A stretch of DNA of 64,000 nt from the NCBI RefSeq assembly GCF_001758225.1, contig NZ_MAST01000017.1:61309-125308 (forward strand). The letters are read 5' to 3'. The notes beneath the pieces were generated by a model. That model saw only the letters and a program-made list of their open reading frames with translations, made no database searches and was not told the DNA's origin. Positions 54,589 to 63,080 of this stretch are shown here, one piece after another; position 1 is the stretch's first letter, and each line of letters starts with the position of its first letter. Position numbers and translations under genes: made by a program. The DNA is from Humibacillus sp. DSM 29435 (GTDB lineage Bacteria; Actinomycetota; Actinomycetes; Actinomycetales; Dermatophilaceae).

Positions 54589-56211
54589 GTGACGAAGAGA
54601 GTGCTCCACAACGCTGCGGCCTGGTCAGGCGACGGCGTGGACCATCACGCCATTGCCATCGAGGGCGGCGTCATCGTGGCCCTCGATGACGCCGCCGTTC
54701 GCTGGGGGCGTGACCACGACGCCGAGTTCCTCGACCTGGCAGGGGGGTTCGTCATGCCCGCCTTCGCCGACGGTCACGCCCACCCGCTCTTCGGCGGCCT
54801 CGAGAGCGATGGCCCCAGCGTGCGAGGTCACGACAGCATCGCCGGGATCGTGGCCGCGGTTCGTCAGTATGCCGCTGAGCACCCCGACCTCGAGTGGATC
54901 GTGGGTGCTTCGTACGAGTCGAGCCTGAGCCCGGCGGGGCTCTTCGACGCCCGCTGGCTCGACGAAGCGGTGTCCGACCGGCCGGTGCTGCTGCGGGCCT
55001 GGGACTACCACACCGTCTGGGTCAACACCCGCGCCCTCGAGCTGGCCGGAATCCGGGCGGAGACCCCCGACCCCGCGCTCGGCGAGATCCCCCGCCGCGA
55101 CGACGGCTCGGCGCTGGGCACGCTGCGCGAGTGGGGCGCCATCGACCTGGTGACCGCCGTCATGCCGCGCCGGTCGCTCGAGGCCCGGATCGCGGCGATC
55201 GAACGAGCCGGTCGGCACTACGCGTCGCTCGGAATCACCTGGGTACAGGACGCCTGGGTCGAGCCCGAACAGCTGGAGGCGTATCTCGCTGCAGCACAGG
55301 CTGACCGGCTCCCGATCCGGTTCAACCTGGCGCTCTACGCCGACCCGCGGCACTGGCCCGGCACCCTTGAGGTGCTGATCGAAGGGCGCGAACAGGTCCG
55401 CCGCCTCGGCCACCCGCTGCTGACCGCCAACACCGTGAAGTTCTTCGCTGACGGCGTCGTCGAGAACGCGACCGCGGCCCTGCTCGAGCCGTACATGTCG
55501 GAGCCCGGCAACACCGGCATGCTCGTGTGGTCTGCCGAGGGGTTGGCCGAGGCTGTGGCTGCGGTCGACGCCGCCGGCTTCCAGCCGCACATCCACACCA
55601 TCGGCGACGGCGCGGTGCGCCTGGGCCTCGACGCTGTCGAGCACGCCGAGCGGCAGAACGGCACTCGCGACCGCAGGGCCGTACTGGCTCATGTGCAGCT
55701 GGTCGACGAGGCCGACCTCGACCGCTTCGCACGGCTCGACGTGACGGCCAACGCCGAGCCGCTGTGGGCCCAGCTCGACCCGCTCATGAACGTGCTCACC
55801 GTGCCTCGTCTCGGCGAAAAGCGGTCAGCGGCGCAGTACCAGCTGTCGACCCTCACGTCCCGGGGCGCCCGGCTCTCGTTCGGCTCAGACTGGCCCGTGT
55901 CGTCGGCCGACCCCCTGGAGGGCCTGGCCGTGGCCTGCTCACGCCAGACGCAGGAGCGCCAACCGTCAGGCGGATGGACCCCGCACGAGCGACTTCGAAT
56001 CGAAGCGGCTCTGCTCGCCTACACCGCGGGCGTGGCCCACCAGGCCTTCCGCACTGCCGGGCTGCTCCAGGTCGGCCACGACGCCGACCTCGTCGTGCTG
56101 TCGGGCGACCCCCGCACCGTGACAGACCCCAGAGACCTCGACACGCTGCACGTCACGAGCACCTGGCTCGATGGAGAGTGCATCTTCGCCGCAACGGAGG
56201 GAACCCCATGA
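54589..56211 (+). CDS. YtcJ-like amidohydrolase
   Basis: A 540-residue metal-dependent amidohydrolase of the YtcJ type. The metal motif is ADGHAHP (about residue 62-68), further ligands are HIHTIGDGAV (His-x-His), the SFGSDWPVS Asp, and a C-terminal GLLQVGHDADLVVLSGDP beta-sandwich strand. It hydrolyses an amide or N-formyl/N-acyl compound. The start is GTG 54589, in frame with a longer open frame. Its stop overlaps the permease start by 4 bases (ATGA at 56208), so import and hydrolysis are coupled. Confidence 0.88.
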   Translation: MTKRVLHNAAAWSGDGVDHHAIAIEGGVIVALDDAAVRWGRDHDAEFLDLAGGFVMPAFADGHAHPLFGGLESDGPSVRGHDSIAGIVAAVRQYAAEHPDLEWIVGASYESSLSPAGLFDARWLDEAVSDRPVLLRAWDYHTVWVNTRALELAGIRAETPDPALGEIPRRDDGSALGTLREWGAIDLVTAVMPRRSLEARIAAIERAGRHYASLGITWVQDAWVEPEQLEAYLAAAQADRLPIRFNLALYADPRHWPGTLEVLIEGREQVRRLGHPLLTANTVKFFADGVVENATAALLEPYMSEPGNTGMLVWSAEGLAEAVAAVDAAGFQPHIHTIGDGAVRLGLDAVEHAERQNGTRDRRAVLAHVQLVDEADLDRFARLDVTANAEPLWAQLDPLMNVLTVPRLGEKRSAAQYQLSTLTSRGARLSFGSDWPVSSADPLEGLAVACSRQTQERQPSGGWTPHERLRIEAALLAYTAGVAHQAFRTAGLLQVGHDADLVVLSGDPRTVTDPRDLDTLHVTSTWLDGECIFAATEGTP

Positions 56212-57569
56212 CCGAGCCGACGAAGCACCCCGCCGAGCACCGCCTGATGAGCCCCGACACCGAGCTCAAGCGTGCTCTCGGCCTGCCGGCCCTGGCCCTC
56301 TTCGGCCTGGTGTACCTCGTGCCCCTCACCGTGTTCACCACCTACGGGATCGTGACCGAACAGACCGGCGGCCGACTGCCCACGTCGTACGTCTTCACGT
56401 TGGCCGCCATGATCTTCACGGCCTTCTCCTACTCCGCCATGGTGCGGGCCTACCCGGTGTCCGGCTCTGCCTACACCTACACGAGCCGGTCGTTCGGCGG
56501 GCACGCGGGCTTCCTCGCGGGCTGGTCGCTACTGCTCGACTACCTGTTCCTGCCGATGATCAACTACCTCGTCATCGGCATCTACCTCAACGCGCAGTTC
56601 CCGGCGGTGCCGATCGGGGTGTTCGCCCTGGTCGCCATCGTGCTCGTGACCGTGCTCAACGTCGTCGGCATCACGACCATCGCCAACGTCAACGTCGCGA
56701 TCATCGCCGCACAGGCCGTCTTCATCGTGCTCTTCGTCGCGCTCGCCATCAAGACCATCAGCGGCCAGCCCGTCGACCTGCTCGCCCCGTTCACCGGCGA
56801 CGGGTCGGTGGCCGGGCTGGGTCCGGTGCTGGGCGGTGCGGCCGTGCTGGCCCTCTCCTTCCTCGGCTTCGATGCCGTCTCGACCCTGGCCGAGGAGGCG
56901 AAGGACCCTCGCCGTGACATCCCCCGGGCGATCATCATGGTCACGCTCGGCGGTGGGATCCTCTTCATCATCCTCAGCTGGCTGGCCCAGGCCGCCCTGC
57001 CCGCCACCACCTTCGACGATGTCGACTCGGCGGCCCTCGACGTGATGGCCAAGGTGGGCGGCCAGCTCATGTCGACCTTCTTCGTCGCCGCCTACGTGGC
57101 CGGCGCGTTCGGGTCGGCGCTGACGTCACAGGCCTCCGTCACGCGCATCATGTACGCGATGGGGCGCGACGGGGTCTTTCCCCGGGCGCTCGGTTCGCTT
57201 CACCCCCGGTTCCGAACCCCGGTGCTCGCCATCGCGATCGTGTCGGTGGTCTCGCTCGCCGCCGAGCTGATCAGCCTCACCACCCTGGCCAACCTGATCA
57301 GCTTCGGCGCACTCGTGGCCTTCTCGGCGGTCAACCTGTCGGTGGTCAGGCACTACATCGGCAAGAAGAGGCTCCGCGGTGGTCGGGCGGTGGTGCGGTA
57401 CCTCGTCATGCCGCTCGTGGGGTTCGCGCTGACCCTCTGGCTCTGGACCTCGCTCAGCTCGACCGCCCTGTGGTCGGGTCTGATCTGGTTCGGCCTCGGG
57501 GTCATCTGGCTCGCGGTGCTGACCAAAGGGTTTCGTCGGCCGCCGCCAACCGTCGAGTTCACCGAATGA
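56208..57569 (+). CDS. APC family amino acid/amine permease
   Basis: A 453-residue APC-superfamily permease with about 12 hydrophobic segments. The first helix motif GLVYLVPLTVFTTYGIVTEQTGGRLPTSYV and SGSAYTYTSRSFGGHAGFLAGW are typical, with SFLGFDAVSTLAEEAKDPRRDIPRAI in the middle. It imports an amino acid or amine by proton or sodium symport. ATG overlap with the amidohydrolase suggests that the transported compound, or its amide, is the enzyme's substrate. Confidence 0.9.
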   Translation: MTEPTKHPAEHRLMSPDTELKRALGLPALALFGLVYLVPLTVFTTYGIVTEQTGGRLPTSYVFTLAAMIFTAFSYSAMVRAYPVSGSAYTYTSRSFGGHAGFLAGWSLLLDYLFLPMINYLVIGIYLNAQFPAVPIGVFALVAIVLVTVLNVVGITTIANVNVAIIAAQAVFIVLFVALAIKTISGQPVDLLAPFTGDGSVAGLGPVLGGAAVLALSFLGFDAVSTLAEEAKDPRRDIPRAIIMVTLGGGILFIILSWLAQAALPATTFDDVDSAALDVMAKVGGQLMSTFFVAAYVAGAFGSALTSQASVTRIMYAMGRDGVFPRALGSLHPRFRTPVLAIAIVSVVSLAAELISLTTLANLISFGALVAFSAVNLSVVRHYIGKKRLRGGRAVVRYLVMPLVGFALTLWLWTSLSSTALWSGLIWFGLGVIWLAVLTKGFRRPPPTVEFTE

Positions 57570-57663
57570 GACGAGCGCCATCCTGTTCGGCCCGGGCTGC
57601 GCCGGGTCGGTCGCCAGTGTGAGAGCACTGCCGCTCAGGCCGATCCAAACGTAGAGTCGACCC

Positions 57664-58575
57664 GTGACCCGGCTCGTCCCGCCTCCGGAGACAGCCGTCG
57701 CGGAACCGAGCGGCGCTGTCGATCGAGAGCGCGACCGTCCGTGGGGCCGCACTCAGGCGGCTCTGGCCCGCCGCACGCCGGCCTGGGTCACGCGCCTGTC
57801 GAAGCGGGGGTGGGTCGCCGTCGCCGCTCTCGTGGTGGTCGCTCTCGCCCTCACAGGCTTCCTGCTCACGCGGCCGCCGGGTCCGGCACCGATCACCACC
57901 CGCGACGTCGAGGCGACCGTCCAGAAGAACCTCGACGAACAGGCCCGAGCGCAGGCGGCGGCTCCCTCCGCCGCCTCGGTCGCCTACACCGCCATCCAGC
58001 CGTCGCTCGTCGTCATCGCGACCACGCAGACGACCGCGAAGGGCCAGAGCAGCGGCAGCGGTGCGGGAGTGATCGTCAACGCCGACGGCACGATCCTCAC
58101 CGCCCTGCACGTCGTCGACGGGGCGCAGACCATCAAGGTCACCTACGCCGACGGCACCAGCTCGGACGCCACGATCGCGAAGAGCCAGCGCGACAACGAC
58201 ATCGCCACCCTGACCCCGGCCGACCCGCCCCAGACGATCGTGCCCGCGGTGCTCGGAGGAGGCCTTCCGGTCGGCGCCCCCGTCTTCGCGGTCGGACATC
58301 CCCTCGGCCTCGTCGACTCCCTCTCGGCCGGGGTCGTCTCGGCCCTCGACCGCACCGTCGCCGTCGAGGGCGGCCGCGTGCTGAAGCACCTCATCCAGAT
58401 CGACGCCGCAGTCAACCCGGGCAACTCCGGCGGGCCGCTGCTCAACAGGGCGGGGCAGGTCGTGGGCATCGTCACCGGGCTCGCCAACCCCAGTGACCAG
58501 AGCACCTTCGTCGGCATCGGCTTCGCGGTGCCGATCGCGACCGCGGGAGGGGCCGCCGGCAGCCCCCCGCAGTGA
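57664..58575 (+). CDS. Membrane-anchored trypsin-like serine protease (HtrA-like, no PDZ)
   Basis: A 303-residue S1-type protease. A membrane helix (about 50-69) anchors it after a 48-residue cytosolic arm. The protease domain contains His149 (TALHVVDG), Asp179 (DNDIATL) and Ser255 (NPGNSGGPL). No PDZ domain follows, in contrast to HtrA/DegP. It acts outside the membrane on unfolded or signalling proteins. The start is GTG 57664. Its stop lies 65 bases before the MoxR start, and a GTG overlapping the stop (58572) could give a longer MoxR. Confidence 0.88.
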   Translation: MTRLVPPPETAVAEPSGAVDRERDRPWGRTQAALARRTPAWVTRLSKRGWVAVAALVVVALALTGFLLTRPPGPAPITTRDVEATVQKNLDEQARAQAAAPSAASVAYTAIQPSLVVIATTQTTAKGQSSGSGAGVIVNADGTILTALHVVDGAQTIKVTYADGTSSDATIAKSQRDNDIATLTPADPPQTIVPAVLGGGLPVGAPVFAVGHPLGLVDSLSAGVVSALDRTVAVEGGRVLKHLIQIDAAVNPGNSGGPLLNRAGQVVGIVTGLANPSDQSTFVGIGFAVPIATAGGAAGSPPQ

Positions 58576-58640
58576 CCGGCATCCAGCCGCCGCGGATGCC
58601 GCCCGCAGCCGACCAGAACCACCAGAACCCCGAGGACACC

Positions 58641-59783
58641 ATGGAACCCGACTCCGCCCCCGCCCCCGACCCCGGCCGCCTCATGCCGCCGGACCCGCCT
58701 GCAGCCACGGCGGGCACCCAGGCCGCTCGGCACACCCTCGAACAGGCCCTCTACGAGGTCAAGCGCACCATCGTCGGGCAGGACGAGCTGCTCGAGCGGA
58801 TGATGGTCGCCCTGCTGGCGCGCGGCCACCTGCTCGTCGAGGGCGTGCCCGGGCTCGCCAAGACGATGGCCATCAAGACGCTCGCCCAGGTCGTCGGTGG
58901 CGACTTCCAGCGGATCCAGTTCACGCCCGACCTGGTGCCGGCCGATCTCGTCGGAACCCGCATCTACAACCAGAAGGACGGCGAGTTCCAGGTATCTCTC
59001 GGGCCGGTGTTCGCCAACCTCGTGCTGGCCGACGAGATCAACCGGGCGCCGGCCAAGGTGCAGAGCGCCCTGCTCGAGGTGATGCAGGAGCGCCAGGTCA
59101 CCATCGGCCGCCAGACCTACCCGGCGCCCGACCCGTTCCTCGTGATGGCCACGCAGAACCCCATCGAGTCAGAAGGGACCTACGCGCTGCCCGAGGCCCA
59201 GGTCGACCGGTTCATGCTCAAGGTTCTCGTCGGATACCCCTCCGCCGCAGAAGAGTTCGTTGTCGTCGAACGAATGATCGGCGCGCTCGCACGCACCACA
59301 CAGGTGCTCAACGCCGACTCCCTGCGCGGCTTCCAGCAGCAGGCGGATGCCGTCTACGTCGACCCCGCGGTGATCGAGTACGCCGTCGGTCTGGCCAAGG
59401 CGACCCGCGACCCCTCGTCGGTGGGCCGCCCCGAGCTGGCCCGCTGGCTGACGTTCGGTGCCAGCCCGCGCGCCTCGATCAACCTCGTGCTGGCCGCCCG
59501 GGCGTTGGCCTTCCTGCGTGGCCGTGACCACGTGCTGCCCACCGATGTGCACGACCTCTCGCGCGACGTGCTGCGCCACCGCATCGTGCTGTCGTACGAG
59601 GCGCTGGCCGAGGACCTCTCCCCCGACGACGTTCTCTCCCCGATCATCGACGCAGTGCCCGTCCCGACCAGGCCGCTGAGCGAACGCCCGCTGCCGGCGG
59701 CGCCGAGCACATCGGCATCCGGCGGCACCGGCGGTTGGCGCGACACCACAGCGGCCTCGGCATGGGCCAAGCCCCGGGACTGA
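58641..59783 (+). CDS. MoxR family AAA+ ATPase
   Basis: A 380-residue MoxR ATPase. Walker A is GVPGLAKT (68-75), Walker B LADEINRAP, sensor 1 MATQNP, and arginine-finger/sensor 2 motifs follow in EAQVDRFMLK and GASPRASINL. MoxR proteins act as chaperones that help assemble or activate VWA-domain proteins, which are the next genes. ATG 58641 has GAGGAC upstream; a GTG at 58572 would add 23 low-complexity residues. The last 22 bases overlap the DUF58 gene. Confidence 0.93.
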   Translation: MEPDSAPAPDPGRLMPPDPPAATAGTQAARHTLEQALYEVKRTIVGQDELLERMMVALLARGHLLVEGVPGLAKTMAIKTLAQVVGGDFQRIQFTPDLVPADLVGTRIYNQKDGEFQVSLGPVFANLVLADEINRAPAKVQSALLEVMQERQVTIGRQTYPAPDPFLVMATQNPIESEGTYALPEAQVDRFMLKVLVGYPSAAEEFVVVERMIGALARTTQVLNADSLRGFQQQADAVYVDPAVIEYAVGLAKATRDPSSVGRPELARWLTFGASPRASINLVLAARALAFLRGRDHVLPTDVHDLSRDVLRHRIVLSYEALAEDLSPDDVLSPIIDAVPVPTRPLSERPLPAAPSTSASGGTGGWRDTTAASAWAKPRD

Positions 59784-60679
59784 CGGCGGAGCGCCTGCTC
59801 CGCCGGCTCGAGTGGCGCGTCGTGCGGCCGCTCGATGGTCGCCTGCAGGGCGACTACCGGAGCCTGTTCCGTGGCACCGGAGTCGACTTCTCCGATCTGC
59901 GCGAGTACCAGCCCGGCGACGACCCTCGTCACATCGAGTGGAACGTCACCGCCCGCCTCGACACGCCTTTCGTGCGCGAGTTCGTCGAAGACCGTGAGCT
60001 CACGGCGTGGCTGCTGCTCGACCACTCCGCGTCGATGGGTTTCGGGCCGGTCGACCGACAGAAAGACCTCGTGCTCGCCGAGCTCGCGACGACCATCGCG
60101 CACGTGCTGACCCGAGGCGGAAACCGCGTGGGAGCCGTGGTGCTCGACAGCGGCATCGAGACGGTCATCCCGCCGGCGACCGGGCGCACCCAGGTGCTGC
60201 GCATCGCCGGTTCGCTGCTGGAACGCCGCACCGCAGCGGGCCTTCGCCCCTCAGCGCAGGGTGGCGCGGTGACCGACCTCACCGTTCTGTTGCAGGCTGC
60301 GAACGGACTGGCCCGACGTCGCTCGCTGCTCGTGGTCGTGTCTGACTTCATCAGCGTGCCGGGGTGGGAGCCGCACCTCGGCCGGCTCGCCCAGCGTCAC
60401 GAGGTCGTGGCACTGCACGTCAGTGACCCGCGCGAGTTCGAGCTGCCCGACGCCGGCATGATCTACGTCGAAGACGCCGAGACCGGTGAGCAGATCTTCG
60501 TCGACACCGGCGACCCGGGGTTTCGGGCCCGCCTCAGAGCTGCCGCTGACGAGCGGCAGTCGATGATCGAGAGTGCGGCTCGGTCTGCCGGGGTCGACCT
60601 GCACCGGGTCGGCACCGACGAAGACCTCGTCCGGGCACTGGTGCGCATCGCGGGGCTGCGCAGGAGGCGGCGGCGATGA
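59762..60679 (+). CDS. DUF58 domain protein
   Basis: A 305-residue DUF58 protein. The family core is DYRSLFRGTGVDFSDLREYQPGDDPRHIEWNVTARLDTPFVREF, followed by a VWA-like fold with LLLDHSASM (MIDAS-type Asp-x-Ser-x-Ser). The ATG at 59762 overlaps MoxR by 22 bases. DUF58 proteins are partners of MoxR ATPases; the complex probably acts in the cytosol with the two membrane VWA proteins that follow. No enzymatic role is known to me. Confidence 0.88.
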   Translation: MGQAPGLTAERLLRRLEWRVVRPLDGRLQGDYRSLFRGTGVDFSDLREYQPGDDPRHIEWNVTARLDTPFVREFVEDRELTAWLLLDHSASMGFGPVDRQKDLVLAELATTIAHVLTRGGNRVGAVVLDSGIETVIPPATGRTQVLRIAGSLLERRTAAGLRPSAQGGAVTDLTVLLQAANGLARRRSLLVVVSDFISVPGWEPHLGRLAQRHEVVALHVSDPREFELPDAGMIYVEDAETGEQIFVDTGDPGFRARLRAAADERQSMIESAARSAGVDLHRVGTDEDLVRALVRIAGLRRRRRR

Positions 60680-61671
60680 CCCTGACCTGGCCCTGGGCGC
60701 TCGTCGGACTGCTCGCCGTGCCCGCCTTCGTGATCGCCTACCGCCGCCTGCTCGGGCGCCAGCTGGCCCGGCGTGACGCCCTCGCGGCGCAGGGGCTGGT
60801 GCTGACCCGTTCGACGCCGTCGTCCAGACCCGACCGGTGGCGACACGTGTCCCCGGTGCTGTTCCTCGCGGCGCTCCACCTGATGATCCTGGCGCTGACC
60901 CGGCCCGTCGCCTCGATCACCGAGCCAAGCCGCGAGGGAACTGTCGTGCTGGCCTTCGACGTGTCGACGAGCATGGCGGCCACCGACGTGAAGCCGACCC
61001 GGCTGGGCGCCGCCCAGGCTGCGGCGCGGGCCTTCGTCGAGAAGCAGCCAGCGGCGGTACGGGTCGCCGTCGTGGCCTTCGGGGGAACAGGTGTCGTGTC
61101 GCAACGTCCGACCACCGACCGCGCCTCGGTGCTCGCCGCCATCGCCCGGCTGCGACCGCAGGGCGACACGTCGCTCGGTGACGGCATCCTCGGGGGCCTG
61201 AGCGCGATTGCCGGACGGCCCATCCGAACCGGTGGCGACGCGGAGGCCGGCCCGTCTGACGAGACCCCCATCGGCTACTACGGCGGTACCGCCATCGTGC
61301 TGCTCACCGACGGCGAGAACACGAGCGGGCCCGATCCCGCCGAGCTGTCCGACCTCGCCTCGGCCGCCGGTGTGCGGATCGACCCGATCGGGCTCGGCAG
61401 CGCGGGCGGAACCGTCTTGCAGATCAAGGGTTTCAGCATCGCCACTGCCCTCGACGAGAGCACGTTGAAAGCCATCGCGAAGACCACGAACGGCACCTAC
61501 CGGTCGGCGGCGGATGCCGCGTCACTCGCCCAGGTCTACGACTCCATCGAGCTGATGTGGACGACCCGCACGGTGCCTCACGAGGTGACGTCTCTGCTGG
61601 CCGGAGCGGGCCTGCTGCTTTTGCTCGCCGGTGCCGCACTCTCGGTGCTGCGTCAGGGCCGGGTGATCTGA
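60676..61671 (+). CDS. VWA domain membrane protein (BatA-like)
   Basis: A 331-residue protein with an N-terminal membrane helix pair (about 5-22 and 60-75), a VWA domain whose MIDAS is FDVSTSM (Asp95, Ser97, Ser99) and a C-terminal helix (about 305-325). It starts within the DUF58 stop (ATGA at 60676-60679). VWA proteins of this class are metal-dependent interaction modules worked on by MoxR. A LLTDGENTSGPDPAEL segment is the second MIDAS region. Confidence 0.88.
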   Translation: MTLTWPWALVGLLAVPAFVIAYRRLLGRQLARRDALAAQGLVLTRSTPSSRPDRWRHVSPVLFLAALHLMILALTRPVASITEPSREGTVVLAFDVSTSMAATDVKPTRLGAAQAAARAFVEKQPAAVRVAVVAFGGTGVVSQRPTTDRASVLAAIARLRPQGDTSLGDGILGGLSAIAGRPIRTGGDAEAGPSDETPIGYYGGTAIVLLTDGENTSGPDPAELSDLASAAGVRIDPIGLGSAGGTVLQIKGFSIATALDESTLKAIAKTTNGTYRSAADAASLAQVYDSIELMWTTRTVPHEVTSLLAGAGLLLLLAGAALSVLRQGRVI

Positions 61672-61672
61672 G

Positions 61673-62803
61673 ATGGCGTTCGCCCTGCCCTACGTGCTGG
61701 TCGTGCTCGTCGTCGTGCCACTTCTGCTGGGTATCTACGTCTGGAAGCAACGACGCCGACGTCGCACCGTCGTTCGCTACTCCAACATCGCCCTCGTGCG
61801 CGCTGCGGCCCAGCCGGTGCGCCGGTGGCGGCGACACGTGCCGATCGGCCTCGTACTGGCCAGCCTCACTCTGCTCGGGCTGGCCAGTGCCCGACCTCAG
61901 GTGCGGGCCGACGTGCCGGTGTCGAGCACGACCATCATCCTGGCCCTCGACGTGTCTGGGTCGATGTGCGCGACAGATGTCGACCCCAACCGGCTGTCGG
62001 CGGCGCAGGCCGCGGTGCGCACCTTCGTGCAGGGCCAGGACGCGGAGACGAAGGTGGGTCTGGTGCTCTTCTCCGGGTCGGCCCAGCTGGCCGTGGCCCC
62101 GACCACCAACCGCGACGACCTGCTCGCCGCCCTCGCCGGAGCCACGACAGGTCGGGGCACGACGATCGGGGCGGCCATCCTCACCTCCATCGACGCCATC
62201 GCCGAGCTCGACCCCGACGTGGCGCCCAGCGACATCGTCGACCAACCCGACGGCGGTCTCGGGGCCGCGCCGGTGCCGGCACCCACCTCGCCTTCCGACG
62301 ACACGACGGGCACCAGCGCACCCGCCCAGAACGGGTCCGGCAGTCTGGCGCCCGAGATCATCGTGCTGCTCACCGACGGCGCCAACACCCGGGGCGTCAC
62401 CCCGGCCGAGGCGGCCGAGCAGGCGGCGGCCCGCGGCATCCGGGTCTACCCGATCGGGTTCGGCACCAAGAACCCGACCCAGCTGGTGTGCTCCCGCGAC
62501 CAGATCGGCGCCTCGTCGGGCCGCCAGTTCTCCGGCGACGTCGGCAACCGCTTCGTAGACACCGGCGGGCGGAACTACCTGGTGGTCGACGATGTGGCAC
62601 TCAAGACCGTCGCCACGACGACGAAGGCCGAGTACTTCGCCGCGACCGATGCCGGTCAGCTCGACAGCGTGCTGAACGATCTGCCCAAGCACGTGTCGGT
62701 GCAGCAACAGGACGTCGACCTCAGCGCGTGGTTCGCGCTCGGTGCCGCGCTCGTTCTGGTCGGTGGCCTGGTGCTCTCGATCCGATGGAGCACCCTCACC
62801 TAG
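61673..62803 (+). CDS. VWA domain membrane protein (BatB-like)
   Basis: A 376-residue protein with N-terminal helices (5-24 and 56-75), a VWA domain with MIDAS LDVSGSM (Asp93, Ser95, Ser97), a Pro/Ser/Thr-rich insertion (about 185-220) and LLTDGANTRGVTPAE, and a C-terminal helix (about 350-370). It begins one base after the previous gene. Four adjacent genes (58641-62803) are therefore one operon, with the protease probably its first member. Confidence 0.9.
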   Translation: MAFALPYVLVVLVVVPLLLGIYVWKQRRRRRTVVRYSNIALVRAAAQPVRRWRRHVPIGLVLASLTLLGLASARPQVRADVPVSSTTIILALDVSGSMCATDVDPNRLSAAQAAVRTFVQGQDAETKVGLVLFSGSAQLAVAPTTNRDDLLAALAGATTGRGTTIGAAILTSIDAIAELDPDVAPSDIVDQPDGGLGAAPVPAPTSPSDDTTGTSAPAQNGSGSLAPEIIVLLTDGANTRGVTPAEAAEQAAARGIRVYPIGFGTKNPTQLVCSRDQIGASSGRQFSGDVGNRFVDTGGRNYLVVDDVALKTVATTTKAEYFAATDAGQLDSVLNDLPKHVSVQQQDVDLSAWFALGAALVLVGGLVLSIRWSTLT

Positions 62804-62819
62804 GCCCCCCAGTCCTCTC

Positions 62820-62885
62820 CAGTCGAGTGGTCACTTTCGTACAGTCGAGTGGTCACTTTCGTACAGTCGAGTGGCCACTTTCGTA
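62820..62885. repeat. 22-bp tandem repeat x3 upstream of the DUF222 gene
   Basis: Three contiguous 22-bp units (starting CAGTCGAGTGGTCACTTTCG) occupy 62820-62885; units 1 and 2 are identical and unit 3 has one T-to-C change. A degraded fourth unit (AGCCGAGTGGCCAGTTCGGT) is at 63001-63020. No spacers separate units. Confidence 0.95.
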
Positions 62886-62895
62886 CTGCGCGGTT

Positions 62896-62971
62896 GGCAC
62901 CTTCGAGGGCTCAGAGGTGCCAGACGCACAGCCCAGCGTGCGGTTGGCACCTCTGGAGCTCGGCAGGTGCC
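62896..62971. repeat. Pair of GGCACCT...AGGTGCC hairpins, 50 bases apart
   Basis: GGCACCT (62896-62902) pairs with AGGTGCC (62915-62921), and the same arms occur at 62946-62952 and 62965-62971, each with a 12-base loop. Flanking CGGTTGGCACCT is shared. They form a 50-base unit repeated twice, between the VWA gene and the DUF222 gene. Confidence 0.85.
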
Positions 62972-63080
62972 GACCGCGCAGCGCCGCGCCAGCGGTACCC
63001 AGCCGAGTGGCCAGTTCGGTTGTGGACAAGCGGGTTTCGTTGGCGGGGCAGTGTCAGTGGTGGCCTCTAGAGTTTTAGTC

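Noticed and set aside
62820..62885. CRISPR-like 22-bp repeats
   Set aside because: Units are adjacent without spacers and number only three.
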